This document shows positions 1 through 8,539 of a stretch of 64,000 bases of DNA, piece after piece. The stretch lies in the NCBI RefSeq assembly GCF_000755245.1, contig NZ_BBMP01000025.1, positions 1-64,000 of the forward strand, given 5' to 3'. A program made the translations under genes and the position numbers. The DNA is from Halococcus sediminicola (GTDB lineage: Archaea; Halobacteriota; Halobacteria; Halobacteriales; Halococcaceae). The notes beneath the pieces were generated by a model that was given only the letters and a program-made list of their open reading frames with translations, was not told where the DNA came from and ran no database searches. Positions within the stretch are counted from its first letter, which is position 1. Each line of letters starts with the position of its first letter.

Positions 1-226
1 GGTCGACGACGGATTCTGGCTGTACGGCAGCATACCGGTTTGGATCACTTGACTGCCGCCAAATCAGATTTCGAGCCTCGAGTCCGTTCACCACGTCGTA
101 AATACGGCCTTTTGGAACACCACTTGTATCGGAGAGCTCAGCCGCGGTTACTGATCCGGTGACCAGAAGCGTCCGATAAACCTTCTCCTCGTAACTTGAG
201 AGCCCAAGTTCGCCCAGTACCGTCAT
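1..226 (-). CDS. TrmB-family transcriptional regulator, N-terminal part (cut by window edge)
   Basis: The reading frame opens at an ATG at 226 and runs leftwards off the window, giving about 75 residues. They form the winged helix typical of TrmB regulators: the start MTVLGELGLSSYEEKVYRTL, an 'AAELSDTSGVPKGRIYDVV' recognition helix and the 'LEARNLI' wing. In this family a C-terminal sugar- or effector-binding domain follows, here outside the window. It is divergent from the SMR transporter fragment at 310, so it may once have regulated that gene (inference). Family assignment is confident; the ligand is unknown. Confidence 0.85.
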   Translation of the reverse strand, partial: MTVLGELGLSSYEEKVYRTLLVTGSVTAAELSDTSGVPKGRIYDVVNGLEARNLIWRQSSDPNRYAAVQPESVVD

Positions 227-309
227 CAATTGTTGTTGGGCACCCAAACGAATTGTAAGTGCCGTTTTGTTTCAATAGGCGTATATCGAAGACTTCGGGA
301 TATAGCGAT

Positions 310-402
310 ATGCATCCGTACATGCTGCTCGCTGGTGCAATACTCTCCGAACTAATCGGGACAACTGCCCTCAAACTCTCCGAGGCATCCGTTCTAGGCT
401 AA
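310..402 (+). pseudogene. Truncated SMR (EmrE-like) small multidrug transporter
   Basis: An ATG at 310 starts 'MHPYMLLAGAILSELIGTTA' followed by LKLSE, the first transmembrane helix of small multidrug resistance transporters, including the conserved membrane-embedded glutamate (E14). The frame then leaves the family consensus after about 25 residues and stops at 400-402, just before the IS4-type transposase. The remaining three helices are not found on the other side of the element, so this is a gene remnant cut by insertion. A TATA-like stretch lies about 25 bases upstream (about 283-287). Confidence 0.7.
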
Positions 403-460
403 CTCGGAAGCAGGCGAAGAACGCCAGCCGTTAGCGCTCTGAGAGGCCGGTGGGAAGTGT

Positions 461-1801
461 ATGCAGCTTCCACCGGATTCGGTAATCGAGGAACGGTTGG
501 TGAAGACGTTTCCGAACACCCGGCTGCGCGAGCTTGCTCGCGCAACCGGGCTGATCCAACGCGAGAGCGGGAAACTGAAAGCTGACGCTCTTTTCTGGTC
601 GCTCGCTATTGGCTTCCTCTCTGGCAACTACAGAACTCTCGAAGAGTTCCGGCAGGAGTACATCGACACCTTCGGCGGGTCGCTCGAATACTCCTCCTTC
701 CACGAGTGGTTCATGCCTTCTCTCTGTGAGTTCCTTCGAGAGGTCCTCCAGCGCGCGCTGGAGGACCTCGAACACGAGAATGACCGTCTTCAGGGTCGCT
801 TCGAGCAGTTCCGTGAGGTCTTCATCGCCGATATGACCGTCATTACGCTGTATCAGTCGTTATTCGAGACGTTTCCCGGCTATGGCGACGACCACGCTGG
901 AGCGAAGCTCCACGTGGTCGAAGCCGTTAGTAGCGGCCTCCCGGCTGAATTCAGCATCACTGACGCGCGCACGCACGAGTTCACGCAACTCTCCACTGGA
1001 CCGTGGGTAGAGAACGCGTTGCTGCTGTTCGATCAGGCCTACTTCGATTACCGGACGATGGACCTGATCGACACCAACGGCGGCTGGTTCCTCACGCGGC
1101 TCAAACCCAACGCAAACCCGGAAATAACGGCTGAACTCAGGAAATGGCGTGGCGACGCCATTTCCCTCGAAGGCAAGCAGGTGCAGAATATCCTCGACGA
1201 TCTTCACCGCGACGTCATCGACGTCGACGGTGAAGTGGGGTTCAAACGTCGCATCTACAACGGCACGCGGAGCCGTGCCGTTGAGACATTCCGTGTCGTC
1301 GGCGTTTGGAACGACGAGGAGGAGCGCTACCACCTCTACATCACGAATCTGCCCGCAGAAAATTACTGCGCGGCTGATATAGCGAAGCTCTATCAGGCGC
1401 GCTGGGAGGTGGAGCTTCTATTTCGGGAACTCAAGACCACGTATGGACTCGACGAGCTCAACTCGGGAAAACCGGAGGTAGTGGAAGCGTTGATCTTGAT
1501 CGGGCTGCTTTCGTTGGTGGTAAGCCGCACTCTGAGAGAGCTGTTCATCGAGATCATCGAGGAACAGCAGGATGACGACAGCGACGACGTTGAAGCGTCG
1601 TCGCTTCTTCCTCGGGAGCGGTGGGCACGGGCGTTCGGTCGGCGAAGTGACCGGATTCTCCGCCGAGTCGCCAAGCGACTCGGCTACGAACCGCCGAAGT
1701 TGGTCAAATCACTGCTCAACGATGCGTTGAATCCGAACGCGCACCGCATCTCGTTGCTCGACGAGGTGCAGCACGAACCGTTCGCCGCTGATCTCGCGTA
1801 A
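461..1801 (+). CDS. IS4-family (ISH8-type) DDE transposase
   Basis: The 446-residue protein is intact from ATG to stop. The catalytic triad can be read: D in 'VFIADMTVI' near residue 124, D in 'LLLFDQAYFDY' near 190, and the IS4 signature Y-x2-R-x3-E-x6-K in 'YQARWEVELLFRELK' near 315. The tail is rich in arginine and lysine. It inserted into the SMR gene at its left. Terminal inverted repeats and target duplications could not be resolved by eye, so element ends (about 395 and 1880) are approximate. This is the only transposase in the window that looks fully intact. Confidence 0.9.
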   Translation: MQLPPDSVIEERLVKTFPNTRLRELARATGLIQRESGKLKADALFWSLAIGFLSGNYRTLEEFRQEYIDTFGGSLEYSSFHEWFMPSLCEFLREVLQRALEDLEHENDRLQGRFEQFREVFIADMTVITLYQSLFETFPGYGDDHAGAKLHVVEAVSSGLPAEFSITDARTHEFTQLSTGPWVENALLLFDQAYFDYRTMDLIDTNGGWFLTRLKPNANPEITAELRKWRGDAISLEGKQVQNILDDLHRDVIDVDGEVGFKRRIYNGTRSRAVETFRVVGVWNDEEERYHLYITNLPAENYCAADIAKLYQARWEVELLFRELKTTYGLDELNSGKPEVVEALILIGLLSLVVSRTLRELFIEIIEEQQDDDSDDVEASSLLPRERWARAFGRRSDRILRRVAKRLGYEPPKLVKSLLNDALNPNAHRISLLDEVQHEPFAADLA

Positions 1802-2198
1802 TCCGGCGCGACGCGCCGGATTCGTGAGGTTCCCCAGCTACAGCACTCGGGTTCATCGAAGATTTTGGAGCGCTCACGCCGATGAGCGCTCCTGAATACG
1901 TCTTCATCGGTGAATATCGCCAACAGGCGTTCCGAATTTCTCATCGAAGAGCGGAGTTCAGACCAATTCGTCTCGATCACGATGGGATTAGCCTAGAACG
2001 GATGGGGTTCAGCTGTATCTTCGATATTGAGTCCACAAGCGGCGGTGAACTAGTCAAGATGGTTGTCACGGCCAATGAGAGGGGGAGTGTATTGATCCAA
2101 GAGGAGAAATGGGATTGTGAGACTCCCGTGAGAGTTGAGATCAGTATGTCGCCGATCCCGTGTCGGCGACATACCGAAATGGCTCACAACGATCCTTA
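1802..2198. other. Gap between IS element and PqqD gene
   Basis: This stretch holds the right end of the IS4-type element and then sequence of unknown origin. A plus-strand frame opens at 1882 ('MSAPEYVFIGEYRQQAFRI') and reads fairly convincingly to about 2140, but its last part runs antisense through the PqqD gene, so it is at best the tail of a disrupted gene. I do not recognise it. A perfect hairpin sits at 2144-2174. Confidence 0.4.
2144..2174 (-). terminator. Perfect 12-bp hairpin after the OPT-PqqD operon
   Basis: A 12-base stem (2144-2155 pairs with 2163-2174) with a 7-base loop lies 24 bases beyond the stop of the leftward PqqD gene. Position and perfect pairing suggest a transcription terminator or 3'-end stabiliser; there is no long U tract, so a bacterial-type intrinsic terminator is not claimed. 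Confidence 0.5.
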
Positions 2199-2549
2199 TC
2201 AGGCGTCCGAGTACCGAATCAGATCGAGCTCTGCCAGCTGTGCCAAAAAGTACGACAGGGTGTCGCCGACGGGCTCGATGCGCTCTTCGGGGACGGTCGC
2301 GGCGAGTTCGTCGGCGAGCTCGGCCACCGTGGTCTCGCCGTCGCAGTGACACCAGACGACACTGCCGACCGAATCGAGTTCAAGTTCGCGTTCGGTCGGT
2401 GTGTCGAACAAGTCAAAGAACAACTTGTCGACGCGGTTCCGCGGCCGGCGCGGCCGCTGGATCGTCACGCTGGGGTTACCATCGACGTGTTCACAGTTCC
2501 AATCCTCGGTCGTCCGGATTGGGGTCACGCTTTGAGACTGGCCCGACAT
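2199..2549 (-). CDS. PqqD-family protein
   Basis: A 116-residue protein from ATG at 2549. The second half carries the PqqD winged-helix pattern: 'VGSVVWCHCDGETTVAELAD' followed by the helix with 'YFLAQLAELDLI'. PqqD domains bind peptide precursors and hand them to radical-SAM enzymes in PQQ and other RiPP pathways; stand-alone archaeal members have unknown partners. The gene starts 5 bases after the stop of the OPT transporter, so both are one transcript. Longer upstream starts overlap the transporter and were rejected. No radical-SAM gene is nearby. Confidence 0.8.
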   Translation of the reverse strand: MSGQSQSVTPIRTTEDWNCEHVDGNPSVTIQRPRRPRNRVDKLFFDLFDTPTERELELDSVGSVVWCHCDGETTVAELADELAATVPEERIEPVGDTLSYFLAQLAELDLIRYSDA

Positions 2550-2554
2550 GGCGC

Positions 2555-4495
2555 TCAGTATAGCTCCTCCGTATCGCCCGTATCTTTCGCCCCGCGAATC
2601 GTGCTCGCGGCGATGAACGTGAGCAGTCCGCCGACGGCGGCGACGCCGAGCCACAGCGAGAACTGGTTGCTGATGCCGACTGGGAACGGGATCTCGCCAC
2701 CGGAACCGACACCGAGAATGCGGATCGCGCCGACGACGATGCCCATGATCGCTTCACCGGCAATCAGGCCCGCGGCCACGATACGACCGTTAAGGGTGGC
2801 CCGTTCGGTCGCCGCCTCGTCGCCCGTCCGCTCGACGTAGCGAGTGACGACTGCCTTCAACACGCCGCCGAGGAAGATCGGCGTCGCCAGGCTGATCGGG
2901 AGATACATTCCGACCGCGAACGGCAACACCGGAACGTCCATCATAATGAGGATGACCGCAAACGTCGCGCCAATCAGCACCATCCCCCAATTCGCGGTCC
3001 CGTTGAGGACGCTCTCGGCGATCAACGCCATGAGCCCGGCCTGGGGCGCGGGGAGGGTCTGACTACCGAGCCCGTAGGCTTGGTTAAAGAAGACGATAAT
3101 CCCGCCAGCGAACAGCGCCGATAGTCCGATTCCGACGAGTTGGGCAATCTGCTGTTTTCGCGGTGTCGCGCCGAGCAGATAGCCGGTCTTGAGGTCTTGT
3201 GAGGTGTCGCCAGCGACTGCAGCCGCGATGGCCACGACCGATCCCGTGACGAGCACGACGACTGGGTCCGAAACGCCGATAGAGCGGAGCACGACCGCGG
3301 CGATCAGGATCGTCGCGACGGTCATTCCCGAGACGGGGTTCGACGAACTCCCGACGATGCCGACGAGATACGAGGAGACCGCGACGAACAGGAACGCCGC
3401 GAGCACTGCGATGACCGCCCCCAACAGCCCGACGCGGACCTGGGGAATGACAACAAGCAAGATTGCGACGATGGCCGCGCCGACGACGACGATCGCCATC
3501 GGGAGGTCGCGAGCGGTGCGTTTGTAATCCGTGTTCCCGTTGAGCCCCTCGCTGAACTCCGCACTCGCCAACCGGATAGCGTCGAAGATCGTTGAGCGCA
3601 TCGAGGCGATCGCGTACAGCCCGCCGACGATCATTGCGCCCGCGCCGACGTAGCGGATGTAGCTGCTCCAGACAGCGTTCGCCTGCTCGAACAGCGTCCC
3701 GCCGACCGCATCGGGCGGCACCATCCCGCCGGTGACGAGCAGCGGGATCAGCATCATCCACGAGACTAGGCCGCCACCGAGGATGTACGCCGCGATGCGC
3801 GGCCCGATGATGTAGCCGACGCCGATGAGCGCGGGGGTGAAGTCCCCGCCGAGCGCGAACCCTCGAGTGTTGGTCACCGAGAACGCCCCCTGAATCGTCG
3901 TCTGAATCACGCCCCAGATGTTCGCGAGCGCCGTGTAGACCGCGCCCACGACGAACCCGACCGAGACGAACCGGACTCCGCGCCCGCCGTGTTCGCCCGC
4001 TTGGAGCACGTCCGCACACGCGGTCCCCTCGGGATAGGGGAGCTCTTGGTGCTGTTCGACGATGAGGTAGCGTCGCATCGGGATCATGAACAGCACGCCG
4101 AGGATCCCGCCGAGCAGCGATACCACCGCGGTGGTCACGACATCGATCGACTCGCCGAGGAAGGCGACGCCGGCGAGCGAGAAGATCACGCCGGCGGTCA
4201 GCGACGAGCCGGCCGACGTCATCGTCTGGACAATGTTGTTCTCTAGGATTGTCCCCTGGATGCCGATACGCGAGAGACTGTAAAACAGCCCCATACTGAT
4301 GACCGCCGCCGGGATAGAGGCACTGATCGTCAGCCCGGCACGCAGCCCGAGATAGGCGTTTGCCGCCATCAGTACGACGTTGAGCAAGAGTCCGAGTAGG
4401 ACCGCCTTCACTGTGAGTTCGGCCATGCTGGTGTCGGCCGCAACATACGGGTCAACCGCTGTCGTCTCCGTGGATTTGCCACGCTCGGATACCAT
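2555..4495 (-). CDS. OPT-family oligopeptide transporter
   Basis: A 646-residue, very hydrophobic protein with about 14-16 membrane segments. The N-terminal 'ELTVKAVLLGLLLNVVLMAA' followed by 'NAYLGLRAGLTISASIPAAV' is the OPT family signature, and 'YPEGTACADVLQAGE' and 'SSSNPVSGMTVATIL' are further conserved loops. OPT proteins import oligopeptides or metal-peptide chelates by proton symport across the cytoplasmic membrane. Length matches the prokaryotic OPT group (about 600-680). First gene of an operon with the PqqD-like protein downstream. The exact substrate cannot be told from sequence. Confidence 0.92.
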   Translation of the reverse strand: MVSERGKSTETTAVDPYVAADTSMAELTVKAVLLGLLLNVVLMAANAYLGLRAGLTISASIPAAVISMGLFYSLSRIGIQGTILENNIVQTMTSAGSSLTAGVIFSLAGVAFLGESIDVVTTAVVSLLGGILGVLFMIPMRRYLIVEQHQELPYPEGTACADVLQAGEHGGRGVRFVSVGFVVGAVYTALANIWGVIQTTIQGAFSVTNTRGFALGGDFTPALIGVGYIIGPRIAAYILGGGLVSWMMLIPLLVTGGMVPPDAVGGTLFEQANAVWSSYIRYVGAGAMIVGGLYAIASMRSTIFDAIRLASAEFSEGLNGNTDYKRTARDLPMAIVVVGAAIVAILLVVIPQVRVGLLGAVIAVLAAFLFVAVSSYLVGIVGSSSNPVSGMTVATILIAAVVLRSIGVSDPVVVLVTGSVVAIAAAVAGDTSQDLKTGYLLGATPRKQQIAQLVGIGLSALFAGGIIVFFNQAYGLGSQTLPAPQAGLMALIAESVLNGTANWGMVLIGATFAVILIMMDVPVLPFAVGMYLPISLATPIFLGGVLKAVVTRYVERTGDEAATERATLNGRIVAAGLIAGEAIMGIVVGAIRILGVGSGGEIPFPVGISNQFSLWLGVAAVGGLLTFIAASTIRGAKDTGDTEELY

Positions 4496-4974
4496 ATAAA
4501 AGTATAATCGACTACTTTCCAGAATTGGGAAAACATTACGTTTTCCCCTCTATCGCAGTGTCGGTAGTTCCCAATTGAAATCTCACCATCTCCTCTGAAC
4601 CGGTGAGCTGTCGAGGTGAACGTAGTAGTGGACCGGTTCACTGGAGTTCAGAAGCGCTGCTGTGTACTCAACGACCCACAGCACCGATTTCTCACGAACC
4701 CAGCTGACAGCTGGTGCTCACGAAGGGCACCCTGAGGCCGCGGGCTGGCTCAGCCCGCGGCCGCGGTGTACGCATCCGGCACGCCGACTCCGTTCATCTC
4801 GATCTTCCACCGCCGCTCCAACTCCTGCTCCAGAGCATGTCGGATCCAGTCGCAAAACACCGAGAACGTGAACTCCTCGGGCAGGTCGCGCCCGCCCCGG
4901 CGAGGGCGGGCGACGACCGCCCATCGTATACTCTCGGCCGGAAGTTTCGATAACCTCCAGCAGCAAGCCAGAGC
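4496..4974. other. Intergenic stretch with hairpin and possible gene remnant
   Basis: The first 60 bases are the AT-rich upstream region of the OPT gene (TATA-like 'gattatac' on the minus strand near 4505-4512). Further right, a 10-bp hairpin (4737-4746 with 4752-4761) overlaps the stop of a leftward frame (about 4750-4960) that encodes an acidic-looking tail ending 'MNGVGVPDAYTAAAG'. I do not recognise it; it may be the 3' end of a gene split by the adjoining IS630 element. Confidence 0.35.
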
Positions 4975-5994
4975 ATGACGAAATCCGGAAACAAGATTTC
5001 CGGTTTGACGAAAGAACGAGTCCGCGAGCAACTCGCGGACGAGGCTGATCCGAAGGCGATCAAGCGCCTTACCGCTGCCCGCGAGTACTTAGAGGGACTT
5101 TCGCCAGAAACAATCGAAGACAAGTACGGCTGGCACCACCAGACCGTCTACAACTGGTTGAACCGCTTCGAAGAGCGCGGCTTCGACGCCGCGCTCTACG
5201 ATAAATCTCGTCCCGGGCGACCTTCCGAACTTAGCGACGACCAGTTCGAACGGTTCACTACTGTACTCCATGAACCGCCTGAAGAAGCTGGATACGACGA
5301 CCCAGCGTGGAGTACAGCTCTCGCCCAGCACTACCTCATCAAGGGGTTCGATATCGCTTTCTCCCGTCGTCACACTCGCCGACTCATGCACAAGGCCGGG
5401 GTCTCACCGAAGAGACCCCGGCCGGAGCCTGCCTCTGCCAGTGAAGCCGAACGCGAGGAGTTCGAAGAGACGGTCGAAAAAAAGTAGGCCGCCGTGACGA
5501 GGACGCCACGGTCGTCACGATCGACCAGACGCGAAAACGGTTGGAGCGGATCTCTACGCGGCATGGTATCCGGTTGGCGAGAGGCCGACCGTGGGCGTGT
5601 CGGCCTCTCGCGAGGGAGTGAACCTGCTGGGAGCAGTCACTGAGTACGGTGAGACGACGGTGCTGGAGTGTGGCGGATCGTTCACCGGTGAGGTGACGAT
5701 CCGCTTTCTGGAGCATCTCCAAGCGGAGTTCGGCGAGAAGCTGGTCGTACTGCTGGACCAGGCGACGTACTTCACCGCTGGGGCGGTGAAGGACTTCGCC
5801 GCCGATGAGCCGATAGAGTTGGTGTATTTCCCGACTGGATCGCCGGATCTGAATCCAACCGAAGAATACTGGCGACGACTCAACTCGCCTTAGCAAACCG
5901 CTACTGCGGCAGTTGTGCCAAAATCCGATCAGCAGTCTGGACAGCACTCGAATCGATTAGTCCACCAGGTGTCTATCAATACCTCTGTCTCTGA
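4975..5994 (+). pseudogene. IS630-family transposase, broken by two 1-base deletions
   Basis: Frame 1 (4975-5487) gives 170 residues of the winged-helix DNA-binding part ('YGWHHQTVYNWLNRFEERGF') and ends at TAG. The DDE part continues in the -1 frame: 'VVTIDQTRK' holds the first catalytic Asp. Restoring one G near 5540 gives 'GADLYAAWYPVGERPTVGVS', the second Asp in 'LVVLLDQATYF' and the Glu in 'PDLNPTEEYW'. Restoring one A near 5882 gives the C-terminus 'ISPPGVYQYLCL' ending at 5994. The first shift looks programmed (see 5478-5519); the other two are decay mutations. Its 3' end overlaps the adjoining minus-strand transposase. Confidence 0.85.
5478..5519 (+). promoter_or_regulatory. Candidate programmed -1 frameshift signal
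   Basis: The heptamer A-AAA-AAG (5478-5484), in the correct phase (gaA AAA AAG then TAG), is the classic -1 slippery site. Eight bases later an 8-bp stem (5493-5500 pairs with 5512-5519, loop 5501-5511) follows at the usual spacing. Slipping back one base joins the DNA-binding and DDE parts of the IS630 transposase. Frameshifting is known in IS630-type elements; here it is inferred, and the gene is otherwise dead. Confidence 0.6.
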
Positions 5995-6999
5995 GTATAG
6001 CACCAGCCATAAGTTTTCAAGGAGGAAGCTCACCACCACGAACGCAAACCGCACGATCGGGTCTTGCGTCGACGTTACCGCTCGTGCGCTCCGAAACAAC
6101 CGATAGCTGGATTCGATCGCCGATCGCTTTCGGTAGCAGTGTTCGACCTGTGCAGGCGTGCGATCGTCCAGATCGCACGCCGCGTACCCTCGGACCACTT
6201 CACCATGCTTGCCGCGATTGCCGTTCTGATACGAAACTGAAACCGCGAGCGGGAAGCGTAGTTCCCGCTCGCTGTCTTTGTACATCCGGTAGGTCGTCAT
6301 GTACGATTTGTGCGTCTCGAGTTTCTCTTCGAGCCGGTCGCCTTTCTCGGCGACCGGCACGACTGTCGCAGCAATCTCGCGTGAGCGGCGGATGATGCGC
6401 TCGTTGTAGAAGCCGGAATCAGCCAACAACAGCTCGATTTCGAAGGGATAGGCCTCGACGCGGTCGAGGACGCGCTCGACCGCGTCGGCTTGCTTCTCGT
6501 CGCTGCGGACGTACGTCATCGCGAGCGTGATCGGTTTGCCGTTCGAGACGAGGTAGGCGGTGCAGTATCGGTGGCAGGTCGTGGTACCATCTTTAGGGCT
6601 CATTCGACAGAGTTCGCCTATCTCGTCGCTGTAGGTGCCGTGATAGGGGTTATCGACGAAATCGATGGAGACGATCCTCGACCCTGAGCGGTCGAGGATC
6701 GTCATGGCCAACTGCATGAACAGGAGGTTAGCGGCGAATTCGAGCCAGCCTCGATCAAGCGTATGGAGCCAGTCGAAGACAGTATCGTCGCAGGGAGCCT
6801 CGTGGTTCTCGGCACAAACCTCTCGAACGGAGCTCTGATTGGTGCTGGCAAGTATAACGACGGACCAGATGTCGCCAGGATCGAGGGGCGAGCCCTCGAT
6901 CCCTGGCAGAGGAAGCTCTCCGATCACATCCGCCGCTACACCTTTGACATCCCACGCCGAAAGGAATCCGTCTGGTTGGGGTAGCTGTAGCACATTCAC
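5929..6999 (-). CDS. DDE transposase of an ISH element, C-terminus truncated
   Basis: A frame of 356 codons from GTG at 6999. 'VSIDFVDNPYHGTYSDE' and 'LLLADSGFYNERII' carry the likely catalytic Asp residues, and 'CYRKRSAIESSYRLFRSARA' matches the Y-R-E-R/K signature of the IS4-like superfamily. I cannot name the exact ISH group. The last about 20 codons (5929-5995) run antisense through the genuine C-terminus of the neighbouring IS630 transposase, so the native tail is lost and the junction lies near 5995-6000. Probably inactive. Confidence 0.75.
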   Translation of the reverse strand: MNVLQLPQPDGFLSAWDVKGVAADVIGELPLPGIEGSPLDPGDIWSVVILASTNQSSVREVCAENHEAPCDDTVFDWLHTLDRGWLEFAANLLFMQLAMTILDRSGSRIVSIDFVDNPYHGTYSDEIGELCRMSPKDGTTTCHRYCTAYLVSNGKPITLAMTYVRSDEKQADAVERVLDRVEAYPFEIELLLADSGFYNERIIRRSREIAATVVPVAEKGDRLEEKLETHKSYMTTYRMYKDSERELRFPLAVSVSYQNGNRGKHGEVVRGYAACDLDDRTPAQVEHCYRKRSAIESSYRLFRSARAVTSTQDPIVRFAFVVVSFLLENLWLVLYSETEVLIDTWWTNRFECCPDC

Positions 7000-7071
7000 T
7001 CAACCAGACATCTGCTCCAATCAGACCGATGCGTTAGCTCCGCCTCTCAACTCGATTGGGAACTACCGAGG

Positions 7072-8205
7072 ATGTCGATGACACGAAAAAAAAAGCATGT
7101 CGTCGATCTCTCCAAGGATGAGCGCGATGAACTCGAATCATTCGTCTCCAGCGGCATTCATAGAGCCGAAGACATCACGAGAGCACGGATTTTACTCAAA
7201 GCTGACGACGGCGCGACTGATTTCAGCATCAGTCGCGCGCTTGAGTGTGGCGAATCAACTCCCTACCACGCACGCAAACGCTACGCTGACCGAGGGATTG
7301 CGGCGATTCATCGCCGCAACCCCGACCGTGAATACGAACGCAAACTCGATGGCGAAGACGAAGCTCATCTCATCGCCCTCGCGACCAGCGAGCCGCCCGA
7401 CGGGCGCGCTCGCTGGTCGCTTCGCCTTCTCGCCGACGAACTCGTTGTTCTCGAAGAGATCGAGCACGAATCGGTCTCCTACGAAACCGTTCGCCAAGTC
7501 CTAAAAAACGAGCTACAGCCTCACCGATCCAAACAATGGGTGATCCCGCCGGAGCAGAACACCGAGTTCATCTACCACATGGAGGACGTCCTCTCGCTCT
7601 ACCGCGAACCATACGACCCAGACCGGCCTCTTGTTTGTTTCGACGAGCATCCCAAACAGCTACTCAAGCAGGTCGGGCAACCGTGCCCGGTTGAGCCGGG
7701 CACGGTTGCCCGTGAAGACTACCAGTACGAGCGTAACGGCACCAAGAACCTGTTTCTGGCCTCCGAACCGCTCGCCAGCTGGCGAGCGGTCAGGGTCAAA
7801 GACCGCTGAACTACCGAAGACTGGGTACATTTCATCCAGCACCCCGTTGATCAGCACTACCCGGATGCGGACTGCATCCGGGTGGTGCTAGACAACCTCA
7901 ACACGCACAATCCGGCAGCCTTCTACGAGTATTTCGAACCAGCCGAAGCACGTCGCTTGCTCGACAAGCTCGAATTTTACTTCACGCCGGTACATGGAAG
8001 CTGGCTCAACATGGCGGAGATCGAGTTCAATACGCTCCAGCAGCAGTGTCTCGACAGACGCATCCCCGACGCGGCGACGCTCCGTCAGGAGGTCGCCGCG
8101 TGGAAAAAGGAACGAAACAGCGCTGATACCGACATTGATTGGCGGTTCACGACCGACGATGCTCGCATCAAACTGAAGCGACTATACCCTTCATTTGATG
8201 ACTGA
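7072..8205 (+). pseudogene. IS630-family transposase interrupted by one in-frame TGA
   Basis: One continuous frame of 378 codons is broken only by TGA at 7807-7809. Upstream lie the homeodomain-like DNA-binding part and the first Asp ('RPLVCFDEHPKQLL'); downstream lie the second Asp ('IRVVLDNLNTHN') and the Glu ('HGSWLNMAEIEF'), then the usual lysine-rich tail. Family members have an arginine about here, so CGA to TGA is the simplest explanation. It belongs to a different IS630 subgroup from the copy at 4975. The two halves would each lack part of the active site. Confidence 0.85.
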
Positions 8206-8539
8206 CAAGACACTAGGTAGATCTGACTTGTGCGATCGATGACCGCGTGTGACGCCCAAATCCGGATTCCAGCCGGTTTCGGGGTGTACAAATGCCCACT
8301 TCTGCCTGCACAAAAACGAGATTTCCGGCCGAAATACGTCCTTATAGCATTAATATTCTACCACAAATCAAACGTACATCTATTTAATGCCCAAAATATC
8401 CACTTTTGTAAACCGAGGGTTTATGTGCTACCATATTGTGACTCTTTCGCGTGGAACAGACGACAAATGCGGGCGAAAATTATGAAAATGTGGACGAATG
8501 GTGTATAGATAGCGTCAGATATTGCGAGGTGAGATACAA
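8206..8539. other. AT-rich upstream region of the Amt-PII gene
   Basis: No gene is supported here. The stretch is much more AT-rich than its neighbours and contains TATA-like boxes near 8409-8416 and 8474-8480. A good ribosome-binding sequence (gaggtgag, 8526-8533) precedes the ATG at 8540 and decides that start over the upstream TTG at 8522. An untranslated leader of tens of bases is therefore likely, unusual for a lineage rich in leaderless mRNAs. Confidence 0.5.

Noticed and set aside
1882-2349. 155-codon plus-strand frame after the IS4-type element
   Set aside because: Its last third is antisense to the well-supported PqqD gene and no family is recognised; at most the first 85 codons could be a gene tail.
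4750-5031. 93-codon minus-strand frame left of the IS630 element
   Set aside because: First part is antisense to the transposase start; the remaining tail is unrecognised and kept only as a possible remnant in the gap entry.
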